Translations under genes and position numbers: made by a program
The notes under the pieces: generated by a model
Seen by the model: only the letters and a program-made list of their open reading frames with translations
What the model was told of the DNA's origin: nothing
Databases searched by the model: none
Assembly: GCF_029227915.1 (NCBI RefSeq)
Contig: NC_079875.1
Coordinates: 27,464,001-27,528,000, forward strand
Direction of reading: 5' to 3'
From: Hydractinia symbiolongicarpus
Lineage: Eukaryota; Cnidaria; Hydrozoa; Anthoathecata; Hydractiniidae
DNA length: 64,000 nucleotides
Part shown: piece by piece, positions 9,000 to 21,462 of the stretch
Position numbering within the stretch: the first letter of the stretch is position 1
Layout: the number at the start of each line of letters is the position of its first letter

Positions 9000-11892
9000 G
9001 CCCTAAGAAAAAAAGTCGTTTGAAAAAACTGTGAATAACAATTTTTTAGATATCAACAAGAAAACCTTGGCTGGTTTAATACTGTCTGATGTACTGTACC
9101 GATGAATCAATCTAAATTTTAAAAATTCACCCCCCCCCCCCTCAATAACTTTTCATAAGATTGTTCAAATTGAATCAAACTTGGCACACTTATAGTACGT
9201 CATAAAAGGAACACAATGGCGGCAATATTATATTTTCCCCATTATAAGGATTTCATAGAGATTTTAGGGGTAGTTTCGAGTAATGGCCAATATCAAAGCC
9301 TCTGAAAGGTATGGGACCTAAAAATTTAGCATGCAGGTGTCATAAATGTTGAAACTCAGTTGAAACTCGCCATATAAGAAAGCAATCAGGAGTTATTAAA
9401 AAAAAAACCGTCAGGGGGGGCGGAATCCGCCCCCCCCCCCCCCCCCCCCCCGACCGAATAGGGTTAAGCCGCTCACATGTGAACGGTTGTAACTTTTTGA
9501 AGTCCCCTTCCGCCGCGGATTTCCGAATAGTCGCTGTACCGTATGATCTAAGGAAGTCCTTATGATAATGATCAAAAATGATACTGCTGCTTTTGTACGA
9601 CATCACATCTAAGTATATGTGAAAAATTTTTAATGTTTCAGAAAATGTGTATAGGTAATGGCACATTTTCATATAGCTAATGTTTTGAAAAAACGCATTG
9701 CAAACTTTATCAAGAACAATTGATATCAGTTGTAGGAATATAAATTGTAAATGATTCCGATGTTATTTAGGTCAGTCAAATATCTCAAAAAGTTGGACAG
9801 CATATCATACAAAGTATTGATCAATTGCCTATGCATCCTGTTGTTGTGTTTTTTGGTGATAAGCAACAACAACTTTGTTCAACTTTCAATTTAAATCAAC
9901 AATTTCGATGTTTGGAAAAAAATTGCAAGAATTCCCAAATCAAATTAGAACTTTTCGTTTATTGTAAAATTAAACATTTTGTATGTGTATTTCTGAAAAT
10001 GCTTTTTACTCATTCCAGATACTGTTCGTCGCAAACTATTTACAGTAATCGTGACTGTGGTGATACAAAAATTGCTGATGTATTTAAAATGAATTAGTTT
10101 ACGTGTTGCTATATGAAAATTATGAAAAAGTAAATTTATATAGAGCTACATTGCTTTTAAGGTTAAACTTTATTTCACCAAAAACTTTTGCAATATGAAT
10201 AACTATGAAATCTTTTATATTACAGGTAGGTAATCAAGTGGTGTAGCTAGCGGTAAAGTATGGACAGTCGTAACGATGGAAAATTTTACGGTGTTTGCGC
10301 GGTTTAGCATGGTAAAATAGTACGTATCTATCAGATGCAATGGAAGAGGACGAAATGAGACATTGGTGTAATGAAAATAATGAAAACCGCGAAAGTAAAT
10401 TAGAAAAGGATAATAATTCTAAATCATTCTTGTGCCTAATTAATTTCTTTAAGTAATTAATAATTGTTAATTATATTACTTTTACATTTAGATGGCGTAT
10501 TTCGATTTAAGGCGTACAGAGAGTAAAGAAAAAGCCACCCGGGACCAATATACAAACGTAGCTTTCGTGCGTGGTGCCAGTGGCAAAGATAAGAAAATAC
10601 AAAATCAATCATTTTCTCTTTTCTTGCTTTACGCATAAAAAACACATCTTGATACTTACCCTGCTCCTGTGTCCAAAAGTGGATTAGCATGTCGTATAGT
10701 AACACAGTTCTGGTTTGTGTCGCCGGTGCCAAGACAATACCACTTGGTACAAAAGTTACTTTTGCACGGTCCATATTAACACAGCGGCAGTAAATGTTTC
10801 CGCCTTGGTGTCGGAAACTGGAGAAATGCGCTATATAATAAGGGAGAGCGGACAAAGTATGCATGTTAATATGACAGTTCACTGCAAGCACGCCTACATT
10901 GCACGTTGCGGAAACTTGTGATGGTAGGGTTATGTCATAGTGAGGTTATACTTTCGTGGGATGTCCACCCAACCGCCCAGGAATTTTTTTAAAATTAAAA
11001 CAGTGGGGTAGCGCATTCAACGTTAATATCAGACGGTGATGTCAGGAACTGGAAATTTGCGCTATATAGAAGGTAGAGCTATCTGTGATTGAGATATAAG
11101 AATGCCGTCCATATAACCAAATGTTCCCCTTGGTATTTCAATGTTTTAACTGTTTTTTTTTTAATATTAGAAATGAAAGCATTATGTTATCGTTTTCTAT
11201 AATTTTTTAATATTAGAAATGAAAGCATTATGTTATCGTTTTCTATAATTTCTGGAATTGTGACATCGTCAATTTTAACTGTCTGCATACATGCATCTAC
11301 ATGCTGTATCTGATACCACGACACCTGAAGTAATTAGAAATGTTTTAAACTCAACATTGAAGACTTTTATATCATAATATATATAACATTCGTAATTGTG
11401 GAGGTTTGTGGTTTTCGCAGTTTTCGTTAAATGTGAACAAATATTTTGGTTATTAACTATTAATTTCCAAACCAAATTGGTATGCCACAACATAGTCAAC
11501 AAGATGCTATTTTATCTAATTTAAAGAGCGCTTGTTATGGAGTTGAGCCACAAGTTGATGAAGAAGTGGGCTAAAAAAACTGTCAAGAAGACTATTTTTA
11601 AAACCACAAATTAAAACAACATGTTTTTTTCAGGCAAAAAAAGTCGCAAAATGAAGTTCTCGCATTTATAAAAAATAGCCGGTTTGACAGTTTGAATACA
11701 CGTGCGGGATGTAATATGTACTTCACGAGTCTTTATCTATTGATGACATCGTCGTTTGTAGCAGTTATAACTAATACATTAATATCAAAAGTTTCGGTTT
11801 GAGGTTATTGTAAGAATACTTAAAATCGCGTAATTATCCACTGCGTTTTTAACGGAACACCTTTCAAACGTTTTTCTTGCATTAAGTGAATG
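9000..11892. other. AT-rich stretch with minor repeats, no gene recognised
   Basis: Nothing coding is convincing. It contains a run of 22 C (9430-9451) preceded by seven G, so the flanks can pair (G7CGGAATCCGC7). Two loosely similar segments end in GCGCTATATA at about 10820-10840 and 11045-11075, and there is a 46-bp tandem duplication at 11155-11248. Confidence 0.4.
11155..11248. repeat. 46-bp tandem duplication (two copies)
   Basis: The block containing GAAAGCATTATGTTATCG is present at 11175 and again at 11221, exactly 46 bases apart and nearly identical, implying recent duplication. Confidence 0.85.
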
Positions 11893-11894
11893 TA

Positions 11895-12028
11895 CCTGGG
11901 GACGAGGTAGGAAATTCAACGTTCTGCAGAACAATTCGTTGCGCAAAAACAGTTTTTTTTCGTGAATAGACTGAGCAAGGATTTGATGTGCGTGGGATAT
12001 TCTTTTCAAATTGGGCGAGAAAATTTTA
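11895..12028 (+). repeat. Dispersed repeat, copy 1 (pairs with 43751-43881)
   Basis: This copy shares the start CCTGGGGACGAGGTAGGAAA, a central block (AGAACAATTCGTTGCGCAAA) and a right part (TTTGATGTGCGTGGGATATT) with 43751-43881, in the same order and orientation. It lies directly left of the MULE. Family not identified. Confidence 0.75.
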
Positions 12029-12058
12029 TTATTCCAAAAACCATTCTTAAATCTACTA

Positions 12059-12067
12059 CTTTTTCTA
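12059..12067. repeat. 9-bp target-site duplication, left
   Basis: CTTTTTCTA at 12059-12067 is repeated at 17250-17258 immediately outside the two inverted ends of the MULE. Nine bases is the usual target duplication of the Mutator/MULE superfamily. Confidence 0.9.
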
Positions 12068-15000
12068 GGTGGTGGCTAGTTTGTATCGGTGAAAGTTGGC
12101 GGCCTGAAATATATTTTTTTTTCGACGTCGTGTGACGTTAGCGATGTCGTCTCGCCGTGAATATCAGATTCCGCGGGAAAAGTACTTCATAAAATTATTA
12201 TATAATGAGAAGAAGGTGTGCGTTGCACGTGTTTTCATAAACACGAAGAAAATATTAAAATTGAAAGTTTTTTTTCTTAACTGTATTTTTTATACGTATT
12301 TTGGTGGTAAAAACGGAGTACTTTGTGGTGTTGTAGCTAAATTATGGGTGAGTTTTTCATTTATTTTGACTGAATTTTTTTTTCATGTAGAAATATTTAT
12401 CCACGAAATGGATTACTACATTTTTGATATTTTTTCTCAAGGTGAATCCGGTGAATCTAGTAGTTCGTTACATCGTTATCCCTCGTATAGTGAATTTCAC
12501 GAGGCTTTGGATTCATACGAAGTGAAGACGAAAACTCATTACACAGTTTTGTCAGAAACCAAAGATTTCAACAAAGATCGTAAGTCTTCATTAATATTAT
12601 CAATATATTTCATTTGAACTCATATTCAGCAATCAATGCAATAACAAAAGATCAACTGATCACACATCACACAAAATGTAGATTTGATCGTTTTGTTACA
12701 GAATGTTTACAAGAGGTTTTAGAAGCCTCTTCATCACCTCAAATTTGTTGGCAATTAACACATAAAGAAGACAGTCTTCCCATTCATTTTAATGGCATAC
12801 CATATATATGGCTCGGTACAAAGAAATACCAATGCCACCAAGGGAAAGACAGAGGTATCTCTATAAAAAAGAAATACAAACAAGATCGAGAAGAAAAACT
12901 TCGTGGTGACCACCCCGAATGTGTTAGAACGAGAAAACTGGCACAACACACCAAGAAGTTGGATTGTCCTGTTGTATTCAGCGTGAAGAAACTCCTACTG
13001 TTTCCTGGGTATAAAATCGAAAAAGATTCTAAATGGAACAGAACTGTTGCTTCAAAAAAATTGAAAGGCGCATTGGTGAAGTATCACATGAAAGATGATC
13101 AATTAACAATAGAGAGTCGATTGCAGTATATAACGACATTTCCAACTGGTACGATTTTTATATTTCTTCATATACCAACCTATATGTTCTTCTTACTCGA
13201 CTTTGTTCTATCTGCAACATGTACGACAGCAAATTTTGGAACGAGCGCTAGCGCATACTGGATTTTTACGTTATTTTTTATTTGTTTGTTTTATTATTAT
13301 TTTTTATTATTATTATTTTATTTTATTTATTTTTTTTTATCTAGAGACGCATAGCAACCATAATATGGGAGAGGCTGCTGGATTAATCGAACCATTGGAC
13401 AAACGAGTTGCTAATTATATGAAACAATTAATTAGAGGTGGTTGTCGAAAAACAAGAGAGCTGAAGTTGGCAGCAGCTGAGTTTGTGAAAAACACTATTT
13501 TTTCTGGTAGATCAAATCCAGAAAAAAGTAGGCGCAGATTCACGCCAAGTAGAAAGAAAATCAAAAATTTGATTACTTCAGTCAAAATCGAAACACGATA
13601 TTCAAAGATTGACCAGGAGAATGTTGAGTCTTTGAAAAACGAATGGTCAGACTGGGCGGATATCTATTTCAGTGCACGGTGAGACTATACGAATGCTTTT
13701 ACGAAATGTTTTTTTTTTTTTATCTCCGTATTTAATTAATTTCATCTTGCAACTTTTTTCAAGATTGCAAAACAAACAAGTTGAAGTTACTACTGAATTC
13801 AAAGACGATGAAATCGATGATAAAAACGATAACGATCTCGATATTTAAAAATTTAAATGAAATTTATGACACCACATCTACCGATGGTAAATTTCTCTTC
13901 GTTTATCAATCAAAAGTAATGCAACGCCTCTACAGAAGATACGCTTCACAGCTGATATTGTTGGATGCGACCTACAGGACAACTAAATACGCCCTGCCAC
14001 TGTACTTTCTGGTTGTGATAACCAACGTAAACTACATGGTTAGTTATCTACTCAAAAATTTTAGTTTTAGTTACTATCAAGTGATATATAGGTCGTCAAT
14101 TCTCTTTCTCTATAGGTTGCTGCTGTTTTGATCCCACAAGATGAGTCGAAAATGATGGTTACTAAATCATTATCAATTATCAAAGGTGGGCCAATAATTA
14201 TAACGATGCAGAGCAACTTATTTATTTAGTTATTATTTTATTATTTATTTATTTATTTCCATCGTAGAGTGGAATCCAGCTGTAAAACCCAAATACGCGA
14301 TGGTTGATTACGACACTTCAGAAATCTTGAGTTTGCAAGATGTTTTTCCAGATATAGAAGTTTTCTTATGTGACTTCCATCGAGAACAGGCGTGGACAAG
14401 GTTTTTTTTCTTATTTTATTTTATAACGTTTGTGCATACGATCACTGTATCTATATCTGTACGTGAACCCATGGGACATCAGTTATCCTCCACTTGAGTG
14501 ATCTTTGATTTTTGTGCTACACACTTTATTATACCTATTGACATTCTAGGTGGACGAACAAATCTGACAATTGTGTGTCGAACATAGCTGGGGATGTGAA
14601 AGCGAGGATAAGACGTATTGCGAATTCAATTTCTATGCAAGAAATGAACGACGCTGTCGAAGATTTGAAAAAATGGGAATTGTATAGCGGAAAATTGAAG
14701 AAATGGTTCGAAGGTATGTTTTCTAATACCAATTGTTTTTTCGTAATATATAGGAGTGCGTTGTTTATGAGTTATTGTTGATTTTCTCAAGGGACCTGGT
14801 TACCAGAAATCAAAAGGTGGGCACTCGCATTTCGCCCAGATGACCTTATGTTGTGTAATACAAATAATGGTACTGAGAGGTTGAATGAAGACATCAAGTA
14901 TGACGAACTTGAAGGATATCGTTCTTGTACATTGAGCGAGCTGTTGAAGATAATTGTGGAGAGCTTTCTACCCAAACTTTACGATAAATACGTCGAGATG

Positions 15001-17249
15001 AATGTCAAATACACCTCTGGGTATAAAAAGTATCAATCAAGTATTCCACCATTTTTACACGATCGCCCAAGATGGTTTGTTCGTGATATTCTTGACAAGC
15101 GTGACAAAGTAACAACAACTATGGTTGATTCAGTTGGAGTAGGTCTCGGTCATACATTCAATGTTAAAGGAGAAAATGTTTACTACTACGTGAACTTTGG
15201 ATCCGATGAAAAGATCTGTAGTTGTACATGTCGCCACTTCAAAAGACATCGGACTCTTTGCAAGCACTTCTTCGCTGTTTTGAAAACTGGACTTCTACAC
15301 TTTAACTGCATAACGCCGATGTATCGATCTCATCCTTATGTGACATTGGACTATGATCTTTTTGGCGCAAATGACCAAGCTGAAAACGATAATGACGTAA
15401 CTGATAATTTGCCAATAACGAACACAGACTTATTTCAACCAGACACCAGTGATGTTACAGATGACGATTTTGCAGATGACGAAAGTGGCGCTACTTGTTT
15501 GAACAAGAAAGTAGACGTTGAATACAAATCGCTTTCTCTCAGGAGTTCCACATTTAATCGAAAACGTGGTAACTTAGTGGCGCTCATCAAAGTGTTTAAT
15601 GAACAGTGCTACACGATTTCAGAAACTCCTGCTAGTGATGCATTTCTTGACGAGCTGACCAATGATGTGAAGTTTCTGATAACAAAAACGTCGGAATATT
15701 TAGAAGAGGTTCATGGTGATGGCCTTACTGAACGACCTTCACCAAAAAAGCGTCGACATACCACATCTAAATCAACATCCCAATATGAACCATTACCGAA
15801 ACAAAAAACATTAAAACATCCATATACTGGTAGAGTCGGTAGCACTGCGGAAATGATGAGACAGTATTACAGGGCACGCATTTCCCTGACAGAAATTGAA
15901 CAGTCAAAAGCAAACGATCCGAGAAAGAGAAAAGAAGAATCTTTTCCACCAACTTCGTCAGAACTTACTGTCGCTGAAGAGGTGGAAGTTGTAACTACAG
16001 AGAGGTAAATATTTCATATAGTTATGTCAAATGTCATTTTTTTTCTGATAAATTTCAAAGTATACTTTAGTAACAGCCTTATTTCACTTATTTATTCGAA
16101 ATTTGTATGTTGAAAACGTATTTCTTCCATGGTCAACCTAAAGTAACTTTCCTTTAATTCAGAACTCACGATCTTGCTGATACCGCACATGATGACACTC
16201 TCGATCAAGGTGGTGACGACAATGAAGTTTCCATCATTGATGAAATCCTCCATCCAGACTTACCACCAAGACCATACAATGGTGTGTTAGACGATACGAT
16301 GCGCAAGGAAGTCATGAATGGAGAACGGCTGACACATGCAACAATAAATTTTGCTCAGAGTATTTTGAAGAAGCAGAGTGGTGTAGATGGATTCGAAGAT
16401 ACGGGACTCAGTTACACCTGTCATTCAAGATTTCCGAATCAATTTGTACAGATTTTTTTTATAAAAGAGCGAAATCATTGGGTGACAGGAAAAAGAAAGT
16501 CGCAAGACGAAATTTACTTGTACGATTCGCTCAGTGTGTATAACAAAGAGCTTGAACGAAACACGTTGAAAAAAATCGCTAGAATGATGTATTGCCACGA
16601 TGACGCCATAAAGATCACTAACGCGTCAGTACAACAACAAGAAAATGATATTGATTGCGGTCTATTTGCCATTGCGTTCGCTGTCGAAGAATCCTTCGGT
16701 AGAAGTCCACAATCGATATCTTTTGACACTAAACAGATGAGACCACACCTACTAAAGTGTTTAGAATCAGCAACCTTCAGCTTTTTCCCAAAATCAACAA
16801 AGAGAAAACGTTTCTGTAGACCTTTTGCGAAGACACATTCGATTTACTGCATATGTAGAGATATTTTCTTTGATAGAGATGTTGAAGAAGATAAAAATTT
16901 GTTCATGGCCATGTGCGGTGAATGCAAAGAATGGTTTCATCGTCGCTGTGCGAAAATTCCAGCAAAAGTTTTTGCTAGCGACGATGAGCATAAAAAATGG
17001 AGATGCTTGGCATGTTAGGACGGACATTTCTTTTAGTTGTACCTATATTTTTTAGATTTAGAGTTTTTCTTATCAACAACAAACCATGACACAACACACC
17101 TAATTTCCTCCTTTTCCATGATAAATATTCCCGTACGGAGGAAACACAAGGGACCGTGAAGTCGAGGCGCGGGACTGGCGGCAAGACGAATTTTGAAAAG
17201 TCGTCAAAAAATATCGACCAACTTTCACCGATACAAACTAGCCACCACC
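12068..17249 (+). mobile_element. MULE (Mutator-like) DNA transposon, full length
   Basis: The element is 5,182 bp. The first 32 bases (12068-12099, beginning GGTGGTGGCTAGTTTGTATC) are perfectly inverted at 17218-17249, and 9-bp duplications flank both sides. Inside is one intron-containing plus-strand gene encoding a MULE transposase continued in frame into a Ulp1-like protease and a PHD finger. A few bases beyond the perfect ends are also loosely inverted. Exact target duplications and identical ends point to a fairly recent insertion. Confidence 0.92.
12144..17018 (+). CDS. MULE transposase-Ulp1-like protease-PHD fusion, nine exons
   Basis: Exons: 12144-12579, 12630-13148, 13345-13678, 13764-14038, 14116-14185, 14268-14400, 14550-14713, 14792-16004, 16163-17018. 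Introns are GT..AG and all junction phases match. The transposase core shows LLDATYRTT (first D), AMVDYD (second D), CDFHREQAW and NGTERLNED (candidate E), then a SWIM finger (CSCTC with later CKHF, about 15217-15270). The last exon holds a C48/Ulp1-like core with H (NHWVTG), D (LYDSL) and QENDIDCG (Cys codon 16656-16658), then a PHD finger (CIC, CGEC, WFHRRC, CLAC). MULE transposases cut and join DNA at inverted ends; Ulp1-type proteases remove SUMO-like modifiers. A single extra T near 13844-13846 breaks the frame in exon 4 (the exon sum is 4,000 nt, one over a multiple of three). The first exon could hide an intron. Confidence 0.85.
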
Positions 17250-17258
17250 CTTTTTCTA
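17250..17258. repeat. 9-bp target-site duplication, right
   Basis: CTTTTTCTA, identical to 12059-12067, follows the right inverted end of the MULE. Confidence 0.9.
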
Positions 17259-19432
17259 TTCGACACAGAGGTCCCGTTATATGGAATTCATTTTTAAATA
17301 AAAATACCAATTGGTATCCTAGCTAGCTAGCTGTAGCTAGCACGTATTACACATTTGGCATTTATATACAGCTCGTATTGACCAATTTTTTTTAAAAAAA
17401 ATGGTTTTATATAAAGAATCAGATAAATTGCTAGCTAGCTGTTAACTTCATTTTGAATGAGAAGTTTAGCTACCCAGCTAGGTAGCGATAGTCAGCCATA
17501 TATGGTTAAATAGTTTGAATTTTTTTATACACATTTTTATATAAATGGTATAATTTTTGATTTGCCGAGAAAACTTACAATTTAAAGTTCCTTTTAAGAG
17601 GTACAGTCTAAAATTGTCACTGCTCTCTTTGTTTTCCACAATTATTCTAAGATTGGACATGTATGTTGATAGATTGGGGAGTCCAGTCTTAAGACTGGCT
17701 ACCCATTTGTCACTGTTAGAAGATTAGCCTGGCCAGTCTTAAGACAGGGCATTGGATATTAAAACCTTGTAAACCATTAGATATCGTCTCGAACTTAAGC
17801 AAGTAATTCACTTCACCACCCAGTCAACTTTTATGCTTCGAAATCCGCCACACCTCATTCTTTGGAAGGAGTTATCAATCGTTTCTGAATTGTATTTGAA
17901 GAGCCACGCTAACCAATTAAGAACACACACTCTTCAGTCACCAAAAACAAAAAAACATATTGGTGAGGGGGTCAGGGTGCCAGTCTGGTCAGGATGTTTA
18001 CAAAAGGCACGGTTTGCATTGCGGGTCTTCCAACGCTTTTTTTGGATTTCGCTCTCCTCTGTGCAATGTTGCTAACTTTGAAGTCTAACAAGTTGGATAG
18101 ATGATGAAGAGGAGAATTTTTCTGTTTTACTAAAATTCTTAAAAGAAGGGAAAAAGAATGAAAGTTACAAAGTGCACGCACAATGATAAACTTACCCAGT
18201 TAAGTCCTAAAGTCTAGAGGTTTTGATCCTCTAAGAAATATGCTCATATAAAAGAAAACAATTCTTCCTCTTTCCAAGATAATGTCTCATTCCTGAACCA
18301 AGGTTCCCAAAATGTCTAGATGAGTAATGGCAAATTGTTGAATCTGGTAGCTGCAGTCTCTCTGACAGAGGAAAAGAACCTAACAGATTATGGAAAACTG
18401 CATTATTGAAGGCACTCCAAGCTGCAGTGTCAGCAAATTTTGGGCATGCAAATGGTTGTTCTTAAGGTTTTAAATAACTGCTTGTTTCTGAGAAAGAACA
18501 CTGTGCGACTAATTATATTACAATCAATATCCGAAGGGATAGTCCTAGTAAGGTCTGGGTCAACAACCTTTGGAAAATCATGGTTCAAAAGATTTGGATT
18601 TTTCGTAAAGCAAAATACATCCCACTGCCAGCCTAAGCTTGGTGTGTGCGACATATAACAATTGGGTTGGGGCTGCCAACTTTCATGCGGGCTCAGCAGG
18701 CTTCTTTTTCATGACATCCCACAATTCAACCTATGACCCCTGTGTTTCTCATACCATCTCACAGCTCAACCTATTGAACCCTTATTTATCCAGAAATACG
18801 AAGAATCGTGTAGCAAAACCGTATGCTAAAGACGGTACATTTGGAGACGCGTAAATATTCCAATCGCAATTTGGCAAGTATCCACTTCCATTTTGTTCCG
18901 TTGAAGCGATTATCTTAACTGAATAGCTTTAAACTGACTCTAACACACCACATCTTGCATTGTTTTACGATATGCATAGAGTTTTTCCTCTACAAAGATA
19001 GGAAATAATTGGACAAGACTCATTATATCTTATTTCATAATTTACTCTCGTTTTATGTCATTAATGCATTTTGAGCGCGCGAAAGCTTAAGCGTGAAAGC
19101 CTCTTTCCGTGTTCGATTGCCAGAAATTCACCACATTGGTTGATTGACTAACAGAATCCAAATTAACAAAATGCATGGCATATTTCTACATTTTTCATCA
19201 TGATTCATCATCATTCTCGGCTTAATGATTATGTTCGTGAATTCTTTATTTTCAAGGTTAAAGAGGTCAATGAAAAGACTTACTGTTTTGGCTTATTAGT
19301 CGTCACAATACCAGTGATGTTTTTTTTGTTAGTGGGAAGATGGAGTGGTTTCTTGTGAAGATCTGATCAGTCTCACTGTTTCTAAAAAGATTAGAGTTGA
19401 ACAGCAACAAAACTTTCTCAGCTATGCGTAAC
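17259..19432. other. Non-coding stretch, no gene recognised
   Basis: It contains clusters of the tetramer GCTA (17320-17345) and two copies of CCAGTCTTAAGAC about 50 bases apart (about 17690-17745), each largely palindromic around CTTAAG. No exon with plausible borders and protein-like composition was found. Confidence 0.35.
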
Positions 19433-19785
19433 CTAGATAGATAGATGTGCATATTTGACATGGCTAGCCTAACAAATATTGAGGGATATGCGCTGTCTAT
19501 TATTTCCAGGAGGGACCATACATATCTTAGATGGAGAGTCCTAGAGTATTTAATGCTCATTTTGAGCTATGCATACCCAATTAGAGCCCGTGTTCTACTA
19601 GACAACTTCCGGCAACATCCCAACAACCTACACAGTGTGCAATCATCCCAATTTCCCTCACATGGTTTGGGTTAACCCAGGGCTATGGTAACATTCACTC
19701 CCCCATGTTGAATTGCCGTCAAGAGGAATCGAACCCCCGTCTCCTGCACAGAGTACGAGAGCTATAACCACTAATCTACGGCGTC
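19433..19785 (-). repeat. tRNA-derived SINE
   Basis: Read on the minus strand, 19785-19715 resembles a tRNA head: an A-box-like segment (TAGATTAGTGGTTATAGC, 19761-19778) and a perfect B box (GGTTCGATTCC, 19725-19735) form the internal promoter of RNA polymerase III. The anticodon arm does not fold properly, so this is not a functional tRNA. A non-tRNA body of about 270 bases follows and appears to end at a short CTAT repeat (19433-19448), a usual SINE tail. No second copy was seen in the window. Confidence 0.7.
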
Positions 19786-20039
19786 ACAACGCCGTAACCT
19801 TGCTGATGTATGTATGAGATCCTCATAACGGTGCTTGATTCTTCCAAAAACAAAAACCTTTCCACAGAAAGAAAACGAACTTACTGTAAGAGCAACCCGT
19901 CTGAAAAGCCTTTCCGAGATTTGCCTACCAACAAGACTGCATCAATAACTCTAGGTTATACGTGCTACACCATTTCTATTTTTGCAAGCATTAAGTGTTA
20001 CTCCTACTCAGTTACAATCTGCATCTGAGTCCTCTTATG

Positions 20040-21120
20040 TTCCTATTATTTATTTATTTATTTTTATTTTCACATTATTTATTGTCGAAAATACAATAAA
20101 AATAGTCATATTGAAAAAAAATGACTAATTAAAATCGACTTCATGTAACTAACAAATATAAATTAAAAATAATAAATAAACTAAAAAGAATTTAACCTCA
20201 AAAGGTGATCTTATTTCTATATGTATCCTAAATTGTGAATATACAATCTACAAAGACGACACTGACAAGTTAAGCCTTTCCATTTTTTTAGACAACTTAC
20301 AAACGTTGAAATGCATGGCGCTTCTTGAATAGATTTTGGTAGAGTTGCCCATAGCTGCGGTCCTCTGAAGGTTACAGTTTCCAAGCCATATTTTACAGTT
20401 TGTGCTCTACCTCGAAAAAACTCTGAATTAATACGATTCGAGTACCTATTTTTGTTAAGAATAAATACTTCGGACATAATATCAGGATTGGTATTATTTT
20501 TGACTTTATATAATTCTTTTAATAAAATAATCAAATTACGGTGATGTACACTAACAGTTCCAGTTTTATCCAATAGGTCTTGAAATGAAGAGCTATAATC
20601 ATTAGTTATTACACGAAGGGCTCTACTATGGATTCTATTGATGGAATTGTTAGTAGTACGGTTACAAAACATCCAAAGTAAGGGACAGTAACCAAACTGA
20701 GATAAAATAAAAGAATTTAATATGAGATATAATTTTTGTTGATCCATATACGGTGATAATCTAACAAGAGCATTTAATTTATTGCTTGCTTTCTTGCACA
20801 AATCTTTAACGTGTTTGCTAAAAGTCAACATATTATCTATTGTAATACCAAGAAGTTTTTCCTCCGAAGAGCATTGCACAGCTGTTCCATTGATATTAAC
20901 TTGTAGAAAACATTGTGTGTTGCTACCGAAAAACATAAAATGACACTTCCTTTCATTCAGTTGTAAGCAGTTTAACCTAAACCATGTTGAGACAGTTCTC
21001 ATCTCATTTTCAAGCTCGTACAAAATATTTTCCTCAGAGTTTCCTATAACATAAATCGTGTTATCGTCAGCATAATTGCATATATCGCTGGTTCCTTTTC
21101 TCTCCAAGTAGGTTTTAGTA
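20040..21120 (-). mobile_element. 5'-truncated LINE, 3' part
   Basis: The element encodes only the back half of a reverse transcriptase (see 20217-21107) and ends with an AT-rich 3' region and an AAATA-type tail near 20040-20070. Truncation at about 21110-21120 is the normal outcome of incomplete target-primed reverse transcription. Confidence 0.75.
20217..21107 (-). pseudogene. Truncated non-LTR reverse transcriptase
   Basis: About 296 open codons begin just before the polymerase motif C, seen as YADDNTIY (the two catalytic Asp). Then come the thumb and connection pattern usual in CR1/L2/Jockey-like LINEs: LNERKCHFMFFG, EEKLLGITIDNMLTF, then LWMFCNRTTNNSINRIHSRALR and a C-terminal ELYKVKN segment, ending CRLCRLYIH. 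The palm's first catalytic motif and the endonuclease are missing, so the copy cannot act alone. The open frame suggests a recent insertion. Exact clade not assigned. Confidence 0.8.
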
Positions 21121-21233
21121 TCATATATAGCGCAGTTTAAATAATAAGTATTTTCTTTTCAAAAACAGAAAACAATTGTGTCAATTTAGAAACTAAATTA
21201 TTTTTTACCTCTTATTTTTACAAAACAAAAATA

Positions 21234-21462
21234 CAGAGTTCAGCTCACTCTTCTCTGGTAACTTAAAAGTTAGCAAGGGGGCTTGCTTTCAGCTTGTCTT
21301 TGGGTGTAACGACCCCACTTATTACCCAGTTCACTAAGGTGCCCAAGTTTAATAACTTGCCATGCAGGCTTGACAACCCTGGTGTCCTTAGTCAAAATAT
21401 GTACAGTCTGGTCCTGTCATGACAACCTCCTGTGTAAGGCTGAGTGTTGGGGCCCTGTAACA
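21234..21462 (+). repeat. LTR-like repeat, copy 1
   Basis: The block is related, in inverse orientation, to 50733-50952. Within it 21305-21462 starts TGTAACGACC and ends CCTGTAACA, the TG..CA ends of an LTR. The flank before it (about 70 bases) is also shared, as expected for the end of an internal region followed by a 3' LTR. No coding sequence accompanies it, so the LTR call is inference. Confidence 0.45.

Noticed and set aside
10457-10891. 144-codon minus-strand frame
   Set aside because: No family resemblance, mixed composition without splice support, and surrounding sequence looks non-coding; treated as chance.
12348-12390. 43-nt intron in the first MULE exon (GTGAGT..TGTAG)
   Set aside because: Borders look good but removing it puts the following sequence out of frame, whereas leaving it in keeps the frame open to the next certain junction.
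19715-19785. tRNA gene on the minus strand
   Set aside because: A and B boxes are good but the anticodon arm and acceptor pairing fail and a SINE body follows, so it was called a SINE head.
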